Of a stretch of DNA of 64,000 bases, positions 21,060-33,728 are shown piece by piece; position 1 is the stretch's first letter, and the number at the start of each line of letters is the position of its first letter. The notes under the pieces were generated by a model. The model was given only the letters and a program-made list of their open reading frames with translations. It was not told where the DNA came from and did no database searches. Made by a program: the position numbers and the translations under genes. Source of the DNA: Sialis fuliginosa (lineage: Eukaryota; Arthropoda; Insecta; Megaloptera; Sialidae); contig OY540817.1 in assembly GCA_961205875.1 (NCBI GenBank), positions 3,073,001 through 3,137,000 of the forward strand. Reading direction: 5' to 3'.

Positions 21060-22925
21060 CCCCAAAAAATATTGCAAAAACAAATTAATATTCGTTTTTG
21101 CCTTCTACAAATTTTAACAATGAAAAGATCAATCTAAAAGGAATAATCATTAACGATAATAACTTCAATACATCTAAATAAAGAGTTGATTTTAAAGTGA
21201 ACACCTTTGATAAATATCGAAGACAATAGACTCTTGTTCACGATTGTATTAATTTAACTGACAGAGGTTGGGCACAGTGTGTGTGCTTACATTAGTTAAA
21301 CTGTTCTTGTACATAACTGTCACATAACGTTAAGGTAAAAGCATCGCCGCCTTTCCGTTTCTAGACTCGGTAATGGTTATTTGACTTATTGATGAAGAAA
21401 ACATGCAATTAAATATAAATAAAAACTAATGTTAACCCATTTGTACCCGTTGTACTCATTCGAGTACAGAAAACTCAAAATTTTAGTGACATACATGTGA
21501 AATAATTTGATTTCAATCGATTCTTGTATCTTAATCAATTGTGTTGCTAAAAATTGACAATAGATTTATATTTTCACAATATTATTAAGTTATACAAATA
21601 ATTTATACAATTATTTTATTTAATATTGACAAACACATATCCTTGTAAAGTAAAGTAAATAAAACAGCCAAGTGCGTGTTGGGCACGCATATAATAGGTT
21701 TCTGTAGTCGTTACGATTTATAAACAAGAGCTATTTCAATTTTTTTTATAAACTATTCTAGCTACAGTGTTCGTTATAATTTTCATTGAAAGTACTAACT
21801 AAAAGCTACATTGTGAATTTTTTTCAGATTTTTTGAATAGATGGCTTAGAAATTAAAGCTCCCCCCCCTTAATTTATCAGAGCGTCCCCCCCGCGTACAA
21901 TTTTCAGTCGGAGAGGAGGTCCAAAATAATTTTGACAATGTTCGTTATAAATTTTAGTGGAAGTACTAAATAAAAGTTTCATTCTGAATTTTTTTCCGAT
22001 TTTTTGAATAGATAGTTTAGAAATTAAGGGGGGGGGCTCTGATAACGACATTTAAATGCAAATATATCGTGACTGAAAGGTTAAAATCAAAAGATCATTT
22101 AACATTTTTTATTGCATTTTAGGAGATGGGGTAAGTGAAAAAAAAATGTGAGTTAACTTTTCAGTCTATGGAAACGGGGTCCAAAAAATTTTTTTTCAAA
22201 AATCTTATAATTTCTGTTTTTGTGTTATCAGTCTTCGTCCGTATACCAAATTTCATCTTAATCGGCTTAAATTTTGAGGACGGACGGACATGGCGAAACT
22301 ATAAGGTTTCCTAATTTTCTACGGAAACCTAAAAAACACGTTCAAATATGCTATAGCCAACTTAGTGGCCCATAAGAAAAACTAAAGTTAGGGTTTGGTA
22401 TGAGAATTTGAAATCACGTAGAGAGGAGCAATATTTGAAGTTACACCCCTGCATAGAACATCGGGGTTATTTTTTTTTACCCCGAACGCGTGTCAATTAA
22501 CCGTTAGAGACGCAATCAGTATTCAAGGAAATGTGCGGCTGCATTATGAAATAGAATGACTGTTTACGAATGCATATGTGTGCACTGTCTACACTCCACA
22601 CAAGTAAAATGTGTTCGGTCGTTTTTTTTGTACCTTCTACTACATATCGAATGTATTTGTTTAATAAAAGATTGTATCCTGCACGTTGTCTATTTATAAT
22701 TGTCATATTTGTTTACTAAGTAATGATTTGTTCTGAATCTTTAGATTCTAATTTTATATAGGTACTAAAATAATATACGAATATATTCATTTTCGTACAA
22801 GAAATATTTTTCAAGGATGAGATGGGGATACATGTCAACATATTGGCCCTCCCTCCTTTTCATTCAAAACAAAATATCTCGTAAACTATATTAGCTAGAA
22901 ACTTGAAATTTTTACTGAACATGTA
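21060..22925. other. repeat-derived stretch, including a minus-strand dispersed repeat
   Basis: 21652-22332 is a reversed copy of the repeat also seen at about 19206-19632 and 39128-39600 (CAAGTGCGTG-GGGCACGCA near one end, CTACGGAAACC near the other). Within it, about 21770-22040 is a tandem duplication of a roughly 190-base block with C-rich/G-rich joins. No gene recognised. Confidence 0.55.
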
Positions 22926-22933
22926 CAATGATG

Positions 22934-23179
22934 CAGTGGCGTAGCAAGCATAATTGGCGCCCGGGGCACGATACCTTTTTGGCGCCCCCGAAAATACTAA
23001 AATAAAAAATAATAATAATTTTAGAATAAATCTGAATTGAAATTGGCGTGACTAAAAAAAAAGGTCTTCAGTTTTTATTTATTTAAAAAGTTGGTCTTAA
23101 AGACCATTTGGCGCCCTTCTGTAAGTGGCGCCCGGTGCATGATAGACCCCCTTCCCCCCCTCCCCTCGCTACGCCACTG
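22934..23179. mobile_element. hAT-type MITE, CAGTGGCGTAGC family
   Basis: CAGTGGCGTAGCAAGC at the left and GCTACGCCACTG at the right, with a perfect 8-base duplication CAATGATG (22926-22933, 23180-23187). GGCGCCC blocks lie at both ends and AAAAAAAAGGTCTTCAG in the middle. Confidence 0.9.
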
Positions 23180-23187
23180 CAATGATG

Positions 23188-25747
23188 CACTCTAGTTAAA
23201 GATTTTTGAAAAAAATATTTTTTTATACCAAATTTGTGGCATGTCAAAATGTATAACCAAACTAATGGAACATGACCCTTTTTCTTAATATTTTTTTAAA
23301 TCAAAAATGGTGCCTGCAGGGGGCAATAATATATTTTGCCCCCCCCCCCCCCCCTGTAACTCGGTAACTACTGGCTTAAAAAATCTGAGGAAAATAATTG
23401 GTAATGAGGCTTTGGTGAGACTACCAACGATAAATACTAAAGTCAACAATATAATTTCAAATTTTGGAGAAATAGAGAAGGGCGTCATATAATTTTTTAT
23501 TTTCATATATAGGCATGTGTGATGTCAAAATGTAGATCTCAATTAGTAGTGTATGACTCTATTTTTATATTTTTTTCTAACTCGGAAATACACCTGTGGC
23601 TCCAAACAGTCCGTACTTCGGAACCTTTATTTATAACATACACCCGAATTTTTTGGGCATTAATTAACATATACAGTATACAACCCTTACGTATAAATTC
23701 AAAACTGACATATTGAAACAATAAATTCAAAAAACGCGCGTAATTGGACAGATGATGTGTAAGTAATAAATAAACGAATTCATCAATCAGTCAAAGTTAA
23801 TAAATGACATCTGTGCAATATCAATCAGGAACCACCAATCTCTTGATTAATGTGTTTACACATAAATGCTGTAACAAAATCAATTCCGCGTTTTACACAC
23901 CGTCAAATGTGTTTAGCTACTCTATACCATTTAGCCATTAGTTTTAGCTAAATTTAGCAAGCGTGTTTCCAAAGAAAACTAACACTCAGAAGTATGCTAT
24001 TTTTAAAATTAATGATCGCATACAAATTCAGATTGGGTTACTTGTATGCATAAATTAATGGACTAACGACTTGTGTCATGATATCTACATAAGCATTTAA
24101 ATCAACATTTCATTACATATTTTCACTCATGTCAGAAACCAGAATGACAAATTTAATTCATAATAATAATTTTTAAGAAATAAATATTTAAAATAAATTT
24201 TTAATTATACAGGAAATTTTATAATTGAATGGCAATATTGAAGGGGGTTAATCTGTGCATGATTTTAAGGCAAAAAGTTTAAATAAACATAGGTCCGTTT
24301 TCGCTTTAATTTTGATATACAGAATGATCAATTTTTTTTTGAAAAATTGTTTTTTTTTTTTAATAACTTCGAAACTACAACATTAGATATTTTTATAAAA
24401 GCTGGTGGATGTAAAGGTGTAGAGACACATCTTTTATGGATTTTTTTGTTTAAATACATTCAGTTATGAAACATCCTGTATACAGGATGTTTAAATACCA
24501 GGGTACAGTATAAAATTTTTCTAAATATTAGCCAAAAAACGTAATAGTCCGAAATTTTCCATTGTGAATATTTTTTGCGACTCGAAATTTAAAAAATTTT
24601 AAACATATATTTCTTATTTTCAGAAATCTTGTCATTTTTGAGATATGAGACAAATAGAAGTAATAGAAAATATTCCAATTTTTCAATAAAAGATTTGCCG
24701 TTTCAATGATGCAACTTGCTGATTTTATTTTCAAAATATTTGAAAAATCAGCAAAAAGTATTTTTTATTATTTTTAGACACAATTTTTGAAACACTAGAC
24801 GTTATTCATGTCAAAACGCATCGAAATCGAATAATGCATTGGAAAGTTAAAAATCTACAAACAAATGTACAGATAAAACGCATAAATCCTATCTTTTTGT
24901 TGAGGGTTAAAAATTGACAAAAATGTAGTAAAGAATTAAAAGATATAATTTTATTCGTTTTTTATTTACTTCAAAATAAAGGAACATAATAATTCAAGTC
25001 AAACAAAAAAAAACTTTTTAATTTATATTTTCTTTACTTCACAAAGAAACAGACTTAATTCCTTAGGGACTATTAGGAAAGGAAACATAAAGGGCTCTAT
25101 TTTTAAAATAAATAGCACACTCGTTGCATTCATTAGTAAAACTCCGTTGCACGAAAGAAACGTATTAATTATTTTTATAAATAGAATCACACCAAAAGTA
25201 ATGTAGCATTGCTAAATTTAGTTTCTACTAATAGATTGATTGAAAAGTAGCTAATGCGTGCGACAGTGTGTGAAATTCGGAAATAATTTAACTATACTGG
25301 TATATGAATGATATTTGTATTTGTTTACTTTTTTACATACATAAATCAGTTAGCGAGGTGATTTAACATTTTCCCGCGTTTATGTATATAATACGTAATA
25401 GTCTTACTGAAGAACAGAGATGGATTGACCATTTGGTTAGTTTAATTTTTTTTAATGAAGGTGAAGTCACATTAGATTTTTTTTTCGGGGGGGGGGGGGG
25501 GGAGACCACTTTAGGCACCCGAAAATAAGCGAATTTGAAGATTTTTTTATGTCAAAACTATTAATAGTATACATAATTAAAATTTTATGTACATTTAATT
25601 TTCAAAAACATTTTTTTTTTAATATTTAAAAATGGCGGTTGTACGGCACTTGCTTCAGAGTCGGTTGTCGCCGGAATTGTTCCACGGCGTACAATCTAGC
25701 ATCTGCTACATTGATCGGAAACATCAGAAACAATACCTAAGTATTAT
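23188..25747. other. AT-rich stretch with homopolymer tracts
   Basis: Contains a 16-C run at 23339-23354, a 16-G run at 25487-25502 and a palindrome CATCCTGTATACAGGATG at about 24473-24490, a remnant of the TACAGG-ended element type. No gene recognised. Confidence 0.5.
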
Positions 25748-26032
25748 GTCCGGTATTATAAACGAGCTAGCAAAATTTGCTAGTAAGCACTCTTAAGTGA
25801 GGTACTAATTTTGTGATATTATCTATAGATTTGTTATCGAATTTAGAGCAGTGATACTTAAACTTATTGTAACACAGTTGGTGACTCTGACCGTACAATT
25901 TTTTTTATAATATCGCCACTGTTTTACATACCACACGTAGCGCGAAACTTGTCAAACACTTCATGAAACTCCAAGAGAACTGTCAGATTGGTTTGAAACC
26001 TCATTTGAAATTTGCTAGCTCTAGTACCGGAG
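25748..26032. mobile_element. possible MITE with CCGGTA ends
   Basis: TCCGGTATTATAAACGAGCT and AGCTCTAGTACCGGAGA are imperfect inverted ends; both sides carry GCTAGCAAATTT. A hAT-like end CAGTGATACTTAAACTTATT begins near 25848 inside it. Confidence 0.45.
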
Positions 26033-27227
26033 ATTAGATTTTTAAAATTAATGGTACATGTTAAAAAAACAGTTCGATTTTTCATGAATTTTTGACTATA
26101 TTTGTTAATGAAAAAGTATTTTTTAAATAAATTTCAAGGTACTTTATATTCACATTAGTAATAATATTATCTATAAGAATGCAAAATGATCGATTAAATA
26201 GTTTTTGAGTTATTTTCAAGATGAAATTCTTATTATTAAATTAAAATTTCGAAAATTCTTCACCTGGAAATATTATTCAAATATAGAAATAATTTAACTG
26301 AAAAAAATATTAGAAGAATTAAATAGACTACCATATTTTCTATAATTTATATTTTCATACTCTCTTCTGCAAGTACTTAATATTTTATGATTAAAATTTA
26401 AAACTATAACAAAAACACAATTTTGCAGGACAATGACATATGTGTAAATACACATGTTAAGTGTTAACAGAAGACAGAACAACACATGTAAGAGTTTCAT
26501 TACAAAGTATTTTGACACAGTCTGTAAACAGTTCCCCAGACAGAGAAGTGTTTTAGAATCCTAATTGACTATATATTTTATAAATAGATACCATACGTGA
26601 TTATACTTTATGAATAAGTTCAAACAACGCTGACACGAATATGTACATTTTATTAAGTTAACAATTGATATTGATATACTCAGTTTAATAGTGTAATTAT
26701 TCTGTTATTTGACACGTGTAATATTGAGTTGAAGTTTGTACTGGAAGTAGTTGTTGAAACTGATTAGAATTATTAGTTTTTTGATCAAGATCAAAGTATC
26801 AACGTGAGAAACATAGTGGATTCATATTAGTGATTTTTTTTAAAAGGAACTGAAAGAGGGGAGCAATTTTTTTTATTAACTTGTTCTAGGCACCACAGGA
26901 AGTACGTAAATGAAATCTTTACATTGGGTATATAATTTTTTTTTCTTCGTTTATTTTAAAAGTAAGTAAAAAATGAAAACAAATAATTAAAATATTTTAT
27001 TTGCTAAAAATCAATAATATTGAACAAAAAATAGATATTTTAGAAAAAATCCAATAAGAAAAACGCAAAACAATCAAAACATTTTCTTTGGTAACATCGC
27101 AAAGCACATAAATTATAATATAAAAAAAATAATATTCCTATACCATATTTTGCCCCCAGGTTTATCAACGAGTCAATTTTGATTTTTAAATGCGTTTTTT
27201 AGTCGTTTTTACTAAAATTTTGAAAAG
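26033..27227. other. AT-rich stretch without a recognised feature
   Basis: Very high A+T, no motif-bearing frame, no clear termini. Confidence 0.4.
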
Positions 27228-27272
27228 GTAACAAACAGAGAAATAGACACATTTTCGCATTTATAATATTAC
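27228..27272 (-). mobile_element. Helitron 5'-end fragment interrupted by a small fold-back
   Basis: AAAAGGTAACAAACAGAGAA and TTTTCGCATTTATAATATTA match the reversed Helitron start. The expected continuation is cut by the palindrome at 27273-27393, after which TATGGAT resumes. Confidence 0.5.
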
Positions 27273-27393
27273 CTATACTCTATTTCATTTAAGAATGCAG
27301 TGGTTGCCGTGATTTTTGACAGTAAAATGCACAATTCGTACCGTCAAAACTTCGGCAACCACTGTATTCTAAAATGAAATAGTCAGAGTATAG
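27273..27393. repeat. 121-bp palindromic fold-back
   Basis: The left arm CTATACTCTATTTCATTTAA with GCAGTGGTTGCCG pairs with CGGCAACCACTG and AAATGAAATAGTCAGAGTATAG on the right, leaving a loop of about 30 bases. Probably a tiny MITE. Confidence 0.75.
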
Positions 27394-27900
27394 TATGGAT
27401 TACAGAATTACCACTATCTTGATCTTTGTAATAAATTATTCTTAGCAAAAAATTACTTGAAATCATAAAATAGTACTACATTAATAAATCAACGAAACGT
27501 GGAGTACAAAACCAACAACATTATGTTCTTTATGGCCAATGTTTCATCGCAGTAAGTCTTTTAAATAAGCTATCAGATGTTTAATACAAATAGCGTATCT
27601 AAAATTGAACCCAGTGTAAGTGATCATAAAGTATACACTTTATTTGAAAGATGACCACACTAAACAAACTCTTAACATTTGCACTACGTCTTGTAAACAT
27701 GTGGCCAAGTACCCAGAGGTAGGTACTCGCCTATTATTGATCAATAAGTAAAATGCAAACACATATATAACACATCTTTACATACCATACATTGGCGAAT
27801 CAATCGTTTGAAATAATAAGGTGTATGTTCTTGAAATTTATTCCCGTATTAAATTATTTTGATGTACGAGTATTTTTAGATATGTACCCTACTACTACAT

Positions 27901-28065
27901 AGGCTGAAAAGTCTTTGGCCTGACATACAGAGGGCGACATAAACAATAAATCCTTATAGAGTACCAACCTTAACTAGAATACTGTCAAAATTTCATGCAT
28001 TTCATGTTCTCTTGTTCAATTTACAGCCTGTGCGAAGTGACGCTACTTTTCTTATTTTTTGAATC
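27901..28065 (+). mobile_element. 5' terminal region of the broken mariner
   Basis: Begins after TA with AGGCTGAAAAGTCTTTGGCC and runs to the transposase start codon at 28066. This is the expected 5' untranslated region of a mariner of this type. No matching 3' terminus is present downstream. Confidence 0.6.
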
Positions 28066-28542
28066 ATGGAAAAAAGTGAATTTCGTGTTTTGATTAAACA
28101 TTTTTTTGATGGGGAAAAATACCATCCAAACAAAGAAATGGCTTGATAAGTGTTACGGCACATCTGCCTCAGCTAATTCAACCGTAAAATATTGGTTTGC
28201 TGACAATGAGTTTCGTCCTCACGGTACGAGTACAAATGATGCACCACGTTCAGGAAGGCCAAATGAGGCAGTTACTCCAGAAAACATTCGAAAAATTCAT
28301 GAAATTGTGTTTAATGACCGCAAAATGAAAATGAGTGGGCTAGCTAACACCATAAACATCTCAAAGAAACTTGTTAGTCATATCCTTCATGAATGTTTAC
28401 ATATGAAAAAGCTTTGCGCGCGATGGGTACCGCGTTTTTAACAATTGACCAAAATATGAACGTGTTCGACTTTCAAAGCAAAATTTTGCACTGTTTCACC
28501 GCAATAAGAAGGATTTTTTCATGCGATTTGTGACAATGGATG
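28066..28542 (+). pseudogene. mariner transposase N-terminal half, frameshifted
   Basis: It starts MEKSEFRVLIKH, then shifts frame at a T-run (28101-28107). The second frame reads MMGKNTIQTKKWLDKCYG, then DAPRSGRPNEAVTPENIRK and LHMKKLCARWVPRF, the helix-turn-helix and linker region of an insect mariner. A second frameshift at 28435-28445 leads to DFFMRFVTMD, where the match stops just before the first catalytic region would continue. The 5' end, AGGCTGAAAAGTCTTTGGCC, lies at 27901 next to a TA. The C-terminal half and 3' repeat are lost; a Helitron-like end follows at about 28557. Confidence 0.85.
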
Positions 28543-28556
28543 CAAAGTTATCTCCC

Positions 28557-28646
28557 TGCCAAATTTCATCAAGATCGGTTCAGCGATTTAGCCGTGACAA
28601 GATAATAAACAGACAGAGTAATTTTTGCATTTATAATATAAGCATA
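28557..28646 (-). mobile_element. Helitron 5'-end fragment, reversed
   Basis: CCAAATTTCATCAAGATCGG and the following CGATTTAGCCGTGACAAG, then GCATTTATAATATAAGCAT, are the reverse complement of the start of the element at 16090. It is fused directly to the broken mariner. Confidence 0.6.
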
Positions 28647-29389
28647 GATTTACTTTAAAATTAACATTATATTAAAATATAATGATATTTTTTTTGTTGA
28701 TAGATGTTACAACATAATATAGGTTTGATGATCAGTCAGTCAGTCAGACAGACTGTCAGTATCAAAATACGCTTTGAAAGGCCGTATCTTTTTACAGGAC
28801 TATGATCTTAGTATTTGATATTAATTTCAACTTGATACTTCTAGCCGTTCCTAAGAAAAGGGTCTTGACGGATAACAAAGTGATTCTATTTTTCCATTTT
28901 TTTCATTTTGATGTATGGAACCCTCAAAACAGCCTCATTGAACACACTGATAATAAAATTTTGATACACAGAAAAATATACCTGCTTCGATCGGTTTCAA
29001 ACTTTCGGACGGTAATGCATATTTTTCAATTTAAAAATAAATTTTTTTTAAATCCAAATGGTTATAAAATTGAATTAATAATAATAACATATGTATCGTC
29101 AAAACACGATTATCTTCATTTATATGTTGTATTGAATACAATGTTTTTACATAGAGAATATTAAATCAATAAGACGTGCGCCATGAATTTAAAAATCCAA
29201 ACATTATTTCTTGTTAACTCGGATTTCAGTCACTAACGTGATTCCGTGATCGTCATATTTTATAATTTCTTGTGTTCAGCTTTATAACCGGATTTATGTT
29301 GTAGTTTCACATCACGTGAGATACCATCAGCTAAGAAACGAAAATTTAAACAGATTTTTTTAAATATCTAAATAAATTTTTATTAGTAA

Positions 29390-29475
29390 TCCATATTAAT
29401 ATTAAAAAATGCGAAAATACTCTGTCTGTTTGTTACCTTTTCACGGTTAAACCGCTGAACCGATCTTAATGATAA
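29390..29475 (+). mobile_element. Helitron 5'-end fragment
   Basis: Contains TCCATATTAATATTAAAAAA then TTGTTACCTTTTCACGGTTA and ACCGCTGAACCGATCTTAAT, a diverged copy of the start of the 16090 element, without the 3' end. Confidence 0.55.
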
Positions 29476-29530
29476 AGTAAATTTCAGAATTTCTTGAAAA
29501 AGATTTATCCGATCTAATTTGTTTTGGTAG

Positions 29531-29768
29531 TAGGGCTGTAACTAGAGGCTCTGGGGCCACGGGGCAGTAAGTAACCGAGGGACCCTCACTATATGCAAAA
29601 AAATTGAAGACTTCTATTTTTTGTTGCTACCTCAGTCTACAATTTTTGCTTGTTACTAATTTAATGACCTTTTTTTTCTTAATCTTGCCGACCCCAATTT
29701 TTACGCTGCTACAGGGCCCGTGGGGCACTGCCCCGGCTGCCTCAGTGATAACTACAATTACAACCCTA
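29531..29768. mobile_element. hAT-type MITE, same family as 20622
   Basis: TAGGGCTGTAACTAGAGG at the left and TACAATTACAACCCTA at the right, with flanks TTTGGTAG and TTTGGTGG (7/8). It shares CCAATTTTTACGCTGCT and GGGGCACTGCCCCGGCTGCC with the other members. Confidence 0.82.
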
Positions 29769-30334
29769 TTTGGTGGCAGTCGATACTTTGAAATATCAAA
29801 TATTTTATAGAGTTTGTATCTTATAGTTTTTATAATAGTGAAAAAACAAAACAACTGATACCATGTTGGGAAGTTGGTTGTGTGGACCTCAATTAGGGTT
29901 ATACTTAGTTACAAATGCCACCTAGAGTGTTAGTAAGAGCCATTAAAATCAGTACTGCACCGAAAAAATCACTATATCTGGTCATTTTAATTATATTTGA
30001 TGTTTCGATCAACATTTCGCGGTCTTCTTCAGAAGTAAAGTAAAAAAAATCATGATATGTAAAGAATGTATCATACTATAATGGGAATGGAGAAAAAAAA
30101 ACAAAGATACTCGATTTCAGTCCTTCCATTTTAAAATTCCGTGAATTAATTAATTAAATCTGTTCGATTTCAAAACCAAACAGCACACATATACCTATAA
30201 TCAATATGATATGTAGATTTGATCCAAATAAAGAAACAAATAAAACCATGAGATTGCGAAATACTTCAACTTAATAAAACATCCTCTATAATTTTACCTA
30301 AAATAGAAAACACTAGTATGTAATTATTTATATA

Positions 30335-31268
30335 CAGGATGAGCCACTTATCTATTCACGATTTTGTTTTCTAATATGTTTTTAAATATTTGATGAAATT
30401 CTCAGAGAACATAAACCTATCTTATAATTTTTTTGGGTAACTTTCAAATCGCCGGTTAGAATATTATTAATTTTATTTAAATTTTCAAAATGGCATATGT
30501 GGTTGGACATTTTTTTTGTAAAATTTGAATTTTGTAAGGGTGCTACTTTAAAATTTTCGAATTGTGGTTCGACTAATGTTAAAAACTTTTTAGCAAGACG
30601 ACTTTAGCTGTGAAGATTTTCGGTAAAATGAGATTCAACCTGCTTCTTCTGTACGAGCTGAACGACTGTGTTTTCTGGCGACATTTTGTACTGAGCCTGT
30701 CTCTATAAGTGATTAGGGTGACGAGATCTCAGGTTTTGACCCGAAGCCTCAGGATTTGCATACTGATTCTCCGGGTTCAGGGTTTTGTTGCAATATCTCC
30801 GGGTTTTGCAAAAATTGATGACTAAAAAAAAAAGGTCGTAAAAAGTTCAGATTAGGGTAATGAATTTTTAATATGTTTAATAAAAATAAAAACAAAAAGA
30901 ATAAAATTAAAATAAAACGGATGAAATATTATATCATTTACATGTCAGGGTTTAAAAAAACTAAAATCTGGTTACCCTATAAGTGATTGATGCCATTTGT
31001 AAATGCTGTGATTAGATAACGCCTCCCGCCCAAAATCATCTCGAAATTTTCTTAGAACCAGAACGACACTTTTGCTTCATTCTTGCCACGTAAGGTTGCA
31101 CTTAGCGCGCTTTCTAAGCGCATATGAAAATTAAAATAAAATCAATAATATTTTGTGGCGATCTGAAAATTGCACAAAAAAATGTATATGATTGGTCTAT
31201 GTTCTCTGAATACTTATTTCAAATGATATTAGAAAACAAGATCGTGAACAGATAAGTGGCCCAGCCTG
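30335..31268. mobile_element. TA-flanked element with CAGGMTG ends and nested hAT MITE
   Basis: CAGGATGAGCCACTTATC at the left and the complement of CAGGCTGGGCCACTTATC at the right, flanked by TA. Arms continue into TTTTGTTTTCTAATAT. A hAT MITE at 30714-30979 splits it. On the - strand, ATG at 30684 opens a 26-residue frame MSPENTVVQLVQKK ending at 30604, possibly the start of a lost transposase. Confidence 0.75.
30714..30979 (+). mobile_element. hAT-type MITE, TAGGGTGACC family
   Basis: TAGGGTGACGAGATCTCAGG at the left and ATCTGGTTACCCTA at the right, with a perfect 8-base duplication TAAGTGAT (30706-30713, 30980-30987). It contains repeated CTCCGGGTT blocks and AAAAAAAAAAGGTCGT. Nested inside 30335-31268. 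Confidence 0.9.
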
Positions 31269-31679
31269 TATATCAAACGCACAATTTAAAATCAGCAGCA
31301 GGGTAGAGAGAAGTCTTTATAAAACCGGCTGTAAAATTATATATCTAAGTCGATAATAACACAACACCACCTGTCGGGGTTGTCTCTATGGAACGAAGAA
31401 TCTTTGTGTGGTTCTTGCGTGCTAGCTAGTATTCATCGCAGGTAACGCAACTAGTTTTTACTACGAACACGCCAATGTACGACGAATGTGCATGCATTTA
31501 CCATTTGCTGCGAGTTGTTTCATACGGGTCATTATTTATTTATACACAAATAGATAAATGTTTTGATACGTGCTGATTCTGATACATTTTTGTAAAATGT
31601 GCTTGTGTTTGTACTTAATTAAATACATTATTTGGCAATGACCGTAATCGACCCTTAGTTTGAACCCCTAATGAAATTA

Positions 31680-32671
31680 CAGTCGGGACTCGTTTATTCT
31701 AAGCCTTCTGAATCGTTTTGACACGAGGAAGTCGCGTTTATTCGAAGTCGAAAGGGGCTCCCACCAAGTTATGTATAGATCCTTGACCAATCAGCCTTGG
31801 CGCGGGAATTGACGTCACCACGAAGACGTATTCAAATGTTATAAATGTATAATAGAATATCAATTACAAGAAATCCTTTATTTAATCTTGTCTTCGTATT
31901 TTTTGATATTTTAACAACATATACAATCAAAGAAGTACAAATTCGACATTGCAAAATCATGAAAAAGCTATCACAGACATTTTTGTCTATTCGGGAAGTG
32001 TCATTTTTACTATTCTTAAGTTGGCAATACATTCTGTGATAAATGTCTATATACCTTGGTATTTAATATTTATTGTTAATAGTTAATCGTGATAGTGAAA
32101 TAATTTTACTTTACTTTTAATTTCGAATATGGCAAAATATGAGCACGGTGACAAAATTAAGAAATCCTTTATTTATTATTGTCTTCGTATTTTTTGATAT
32201 TTTAACAACATATACAATCAAAGAAGTACAAATTCGACATTGCAAAATCATGTGTTGTTAAAATATCAAAAAATACGAAAACAAGAATAAATGAAGGATT
32301 TTTTTGTAATTGATATTCTATTTTATACATTTATAACATTTGATTACGTCTTCGTGGTAACTCAATTCTCGTGCCAACGCTGATTGTTCAAAGAGCTATA
32401 GAGACTATGTATGTAAACCTTGGTATTTAATATTTATCTTTAATAGTTAATCGTGATAGTGAAATAATTTTACTTTACTTGTAATTTCGAATATGAGCAA
32501 GGTGACGAGTGACGACGGTGATAAGCGTCTCTAATTAATTCTACAAAAATTTCAAAAATATGTTCGTTTACGCCATGACTCGAGAATGGTGGGAAGGAGG
32601 AGAAAAAATGTAGAATAAACGAAACTCGGCATTTCAGATAAACGAGACTTAGAATAAACGAGACCCGACTG
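31680..32671. mobile_element. pogo-like element, copy 1
   Basis: CAGTCGGGACTCGTTTATTC at the left, the complement of CAGTCGGGTCTCGTTTATTC at the right, with TA on both sides. It contains several inverted segments (ACAAATTCGACATTGCAAAA and its complement) and tandem pieces around AATCCTTTATTTA. No complete transposase; 992 bases. Confidence 0.82.
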
Positions 32672-33442
32672 TACTTGTGAAGTTTCAATCAAAATTGGGA
32701 GAAGGGAGGGGGGGGGGTAACAGTCATCAAAATTGATTTAAGAAGGAGATGGGAATAAGTGCTTGACGATATTGGGTGCAATATTGATAATATTAATATG
32801 TAATTCGCCTCGAGTGCAGAAATATTTAATTAATTTGTAACCTAATAATATTCTGTAAAATATTTTCGTAGTGATTTCTTCTGTAACAAATTCGAGTTTA
32901 AAGGGAAAATAAAAAGAACAGTTGGTTCGTGACCTTGCGTTTGCATGGCTTTAAATTTGTTTTATGTACTACCTATTACTATTATAATTTATAATTTTTT
33001 TATTACTTCGTAACTTGATCTGATTTGGGCTTTGTAAGATTTCGAATTCATTTTTAGAATTTGGTGTAGATAAAAACAATCTTCACATGCTTAATGCTTA
33101 CATTTAATAAAAAAATATCGTGCAGGAATTTAATTAAAATCGTTTAAAGTGTAAATTAGGTACATTTTGTTTATATTTTTACTTTCTTTGTTCTCCTACT
33201 ATTTTTCACAGTTTTATTTTTATAAAAAGTCGTTAAAATAATCAAAATCTGTCCTTCGCCACGTCTGTCTTTCTGTGCACGATTTTCTCAGTAACTATTG
33301 AACGGATTTTATTCCGGTTTTCACTTATGGATAGAGTATTTCAATAGGGAGGATTAGGTGTATATAATTTGTGTAAACTTCATGAAGTAGAAAAAAAATC
33401 ATCAGATAGGTATCTTCGCATGCACTGCGTAAATAGTCAACG

Positions 33443-33650
33443 GAACAACGAGCTTTGATTGGTTGATTCATGGAATTTCTGGTGGAATGTATCAGAAATT
33501 AAAAGAATGTCATTTTTTAAGTGTGAAAGAATTAACCAGAAAGAGATAGAAACTAATGTTCTGGCAGCACGCTTAAAAAATGACATTCTTTTAATTTCTG
33601 GTACATTCCACCAGAAATTCCATGAATCAACCAATCAAAGCTCGTTGTTC
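33443..33650. mobile_element. second copy of the GGCC fold-back, ends degraded
   Basis: GAACAACGAGCTTTGATTGG at the left and its complement at the right, with the same inner blocks as 19851-20221. Because the DNA is nearly self-complementary, both strands show the same spurious frame beginning MVDSWNFWWNV. Confidence 0.8.
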
Positions 33651-33728
33651 TGTTTTTTGGTCAGACGTCAACGCTTTCAATGTTTAATAGTGTTATTATA
33701 TACAGTTCAAATGTATATTCTCGGGTAA

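Larger units (their letters stand above)
19797..21070 (+). repeat. old dispersed repeat (GGTTCCGTTTTTTCATTTTG family), interrupted twice
   Basis: Begins GAGTAGGACTCGCG and ends GGTTCCGTTTTTTCATTTTG. It is interrupted by the fold-back at 19851-20221 and the hAT element at 20622-21018. Other copies or pieces: 28735-28940 (+), 40745-41250 (-) and 48170-48435 (-). It contains the TTGGCGGACAGACAACAAAG tract typical of widespread insect repeats. Confidence 0.65.

Noticed and set aside
33437-33728. Matching frames MVDSWNFWWNV on both strands
   Set aside because: The DNA is a palindromic fold-back, so both strands translate alike; no protein family motif.
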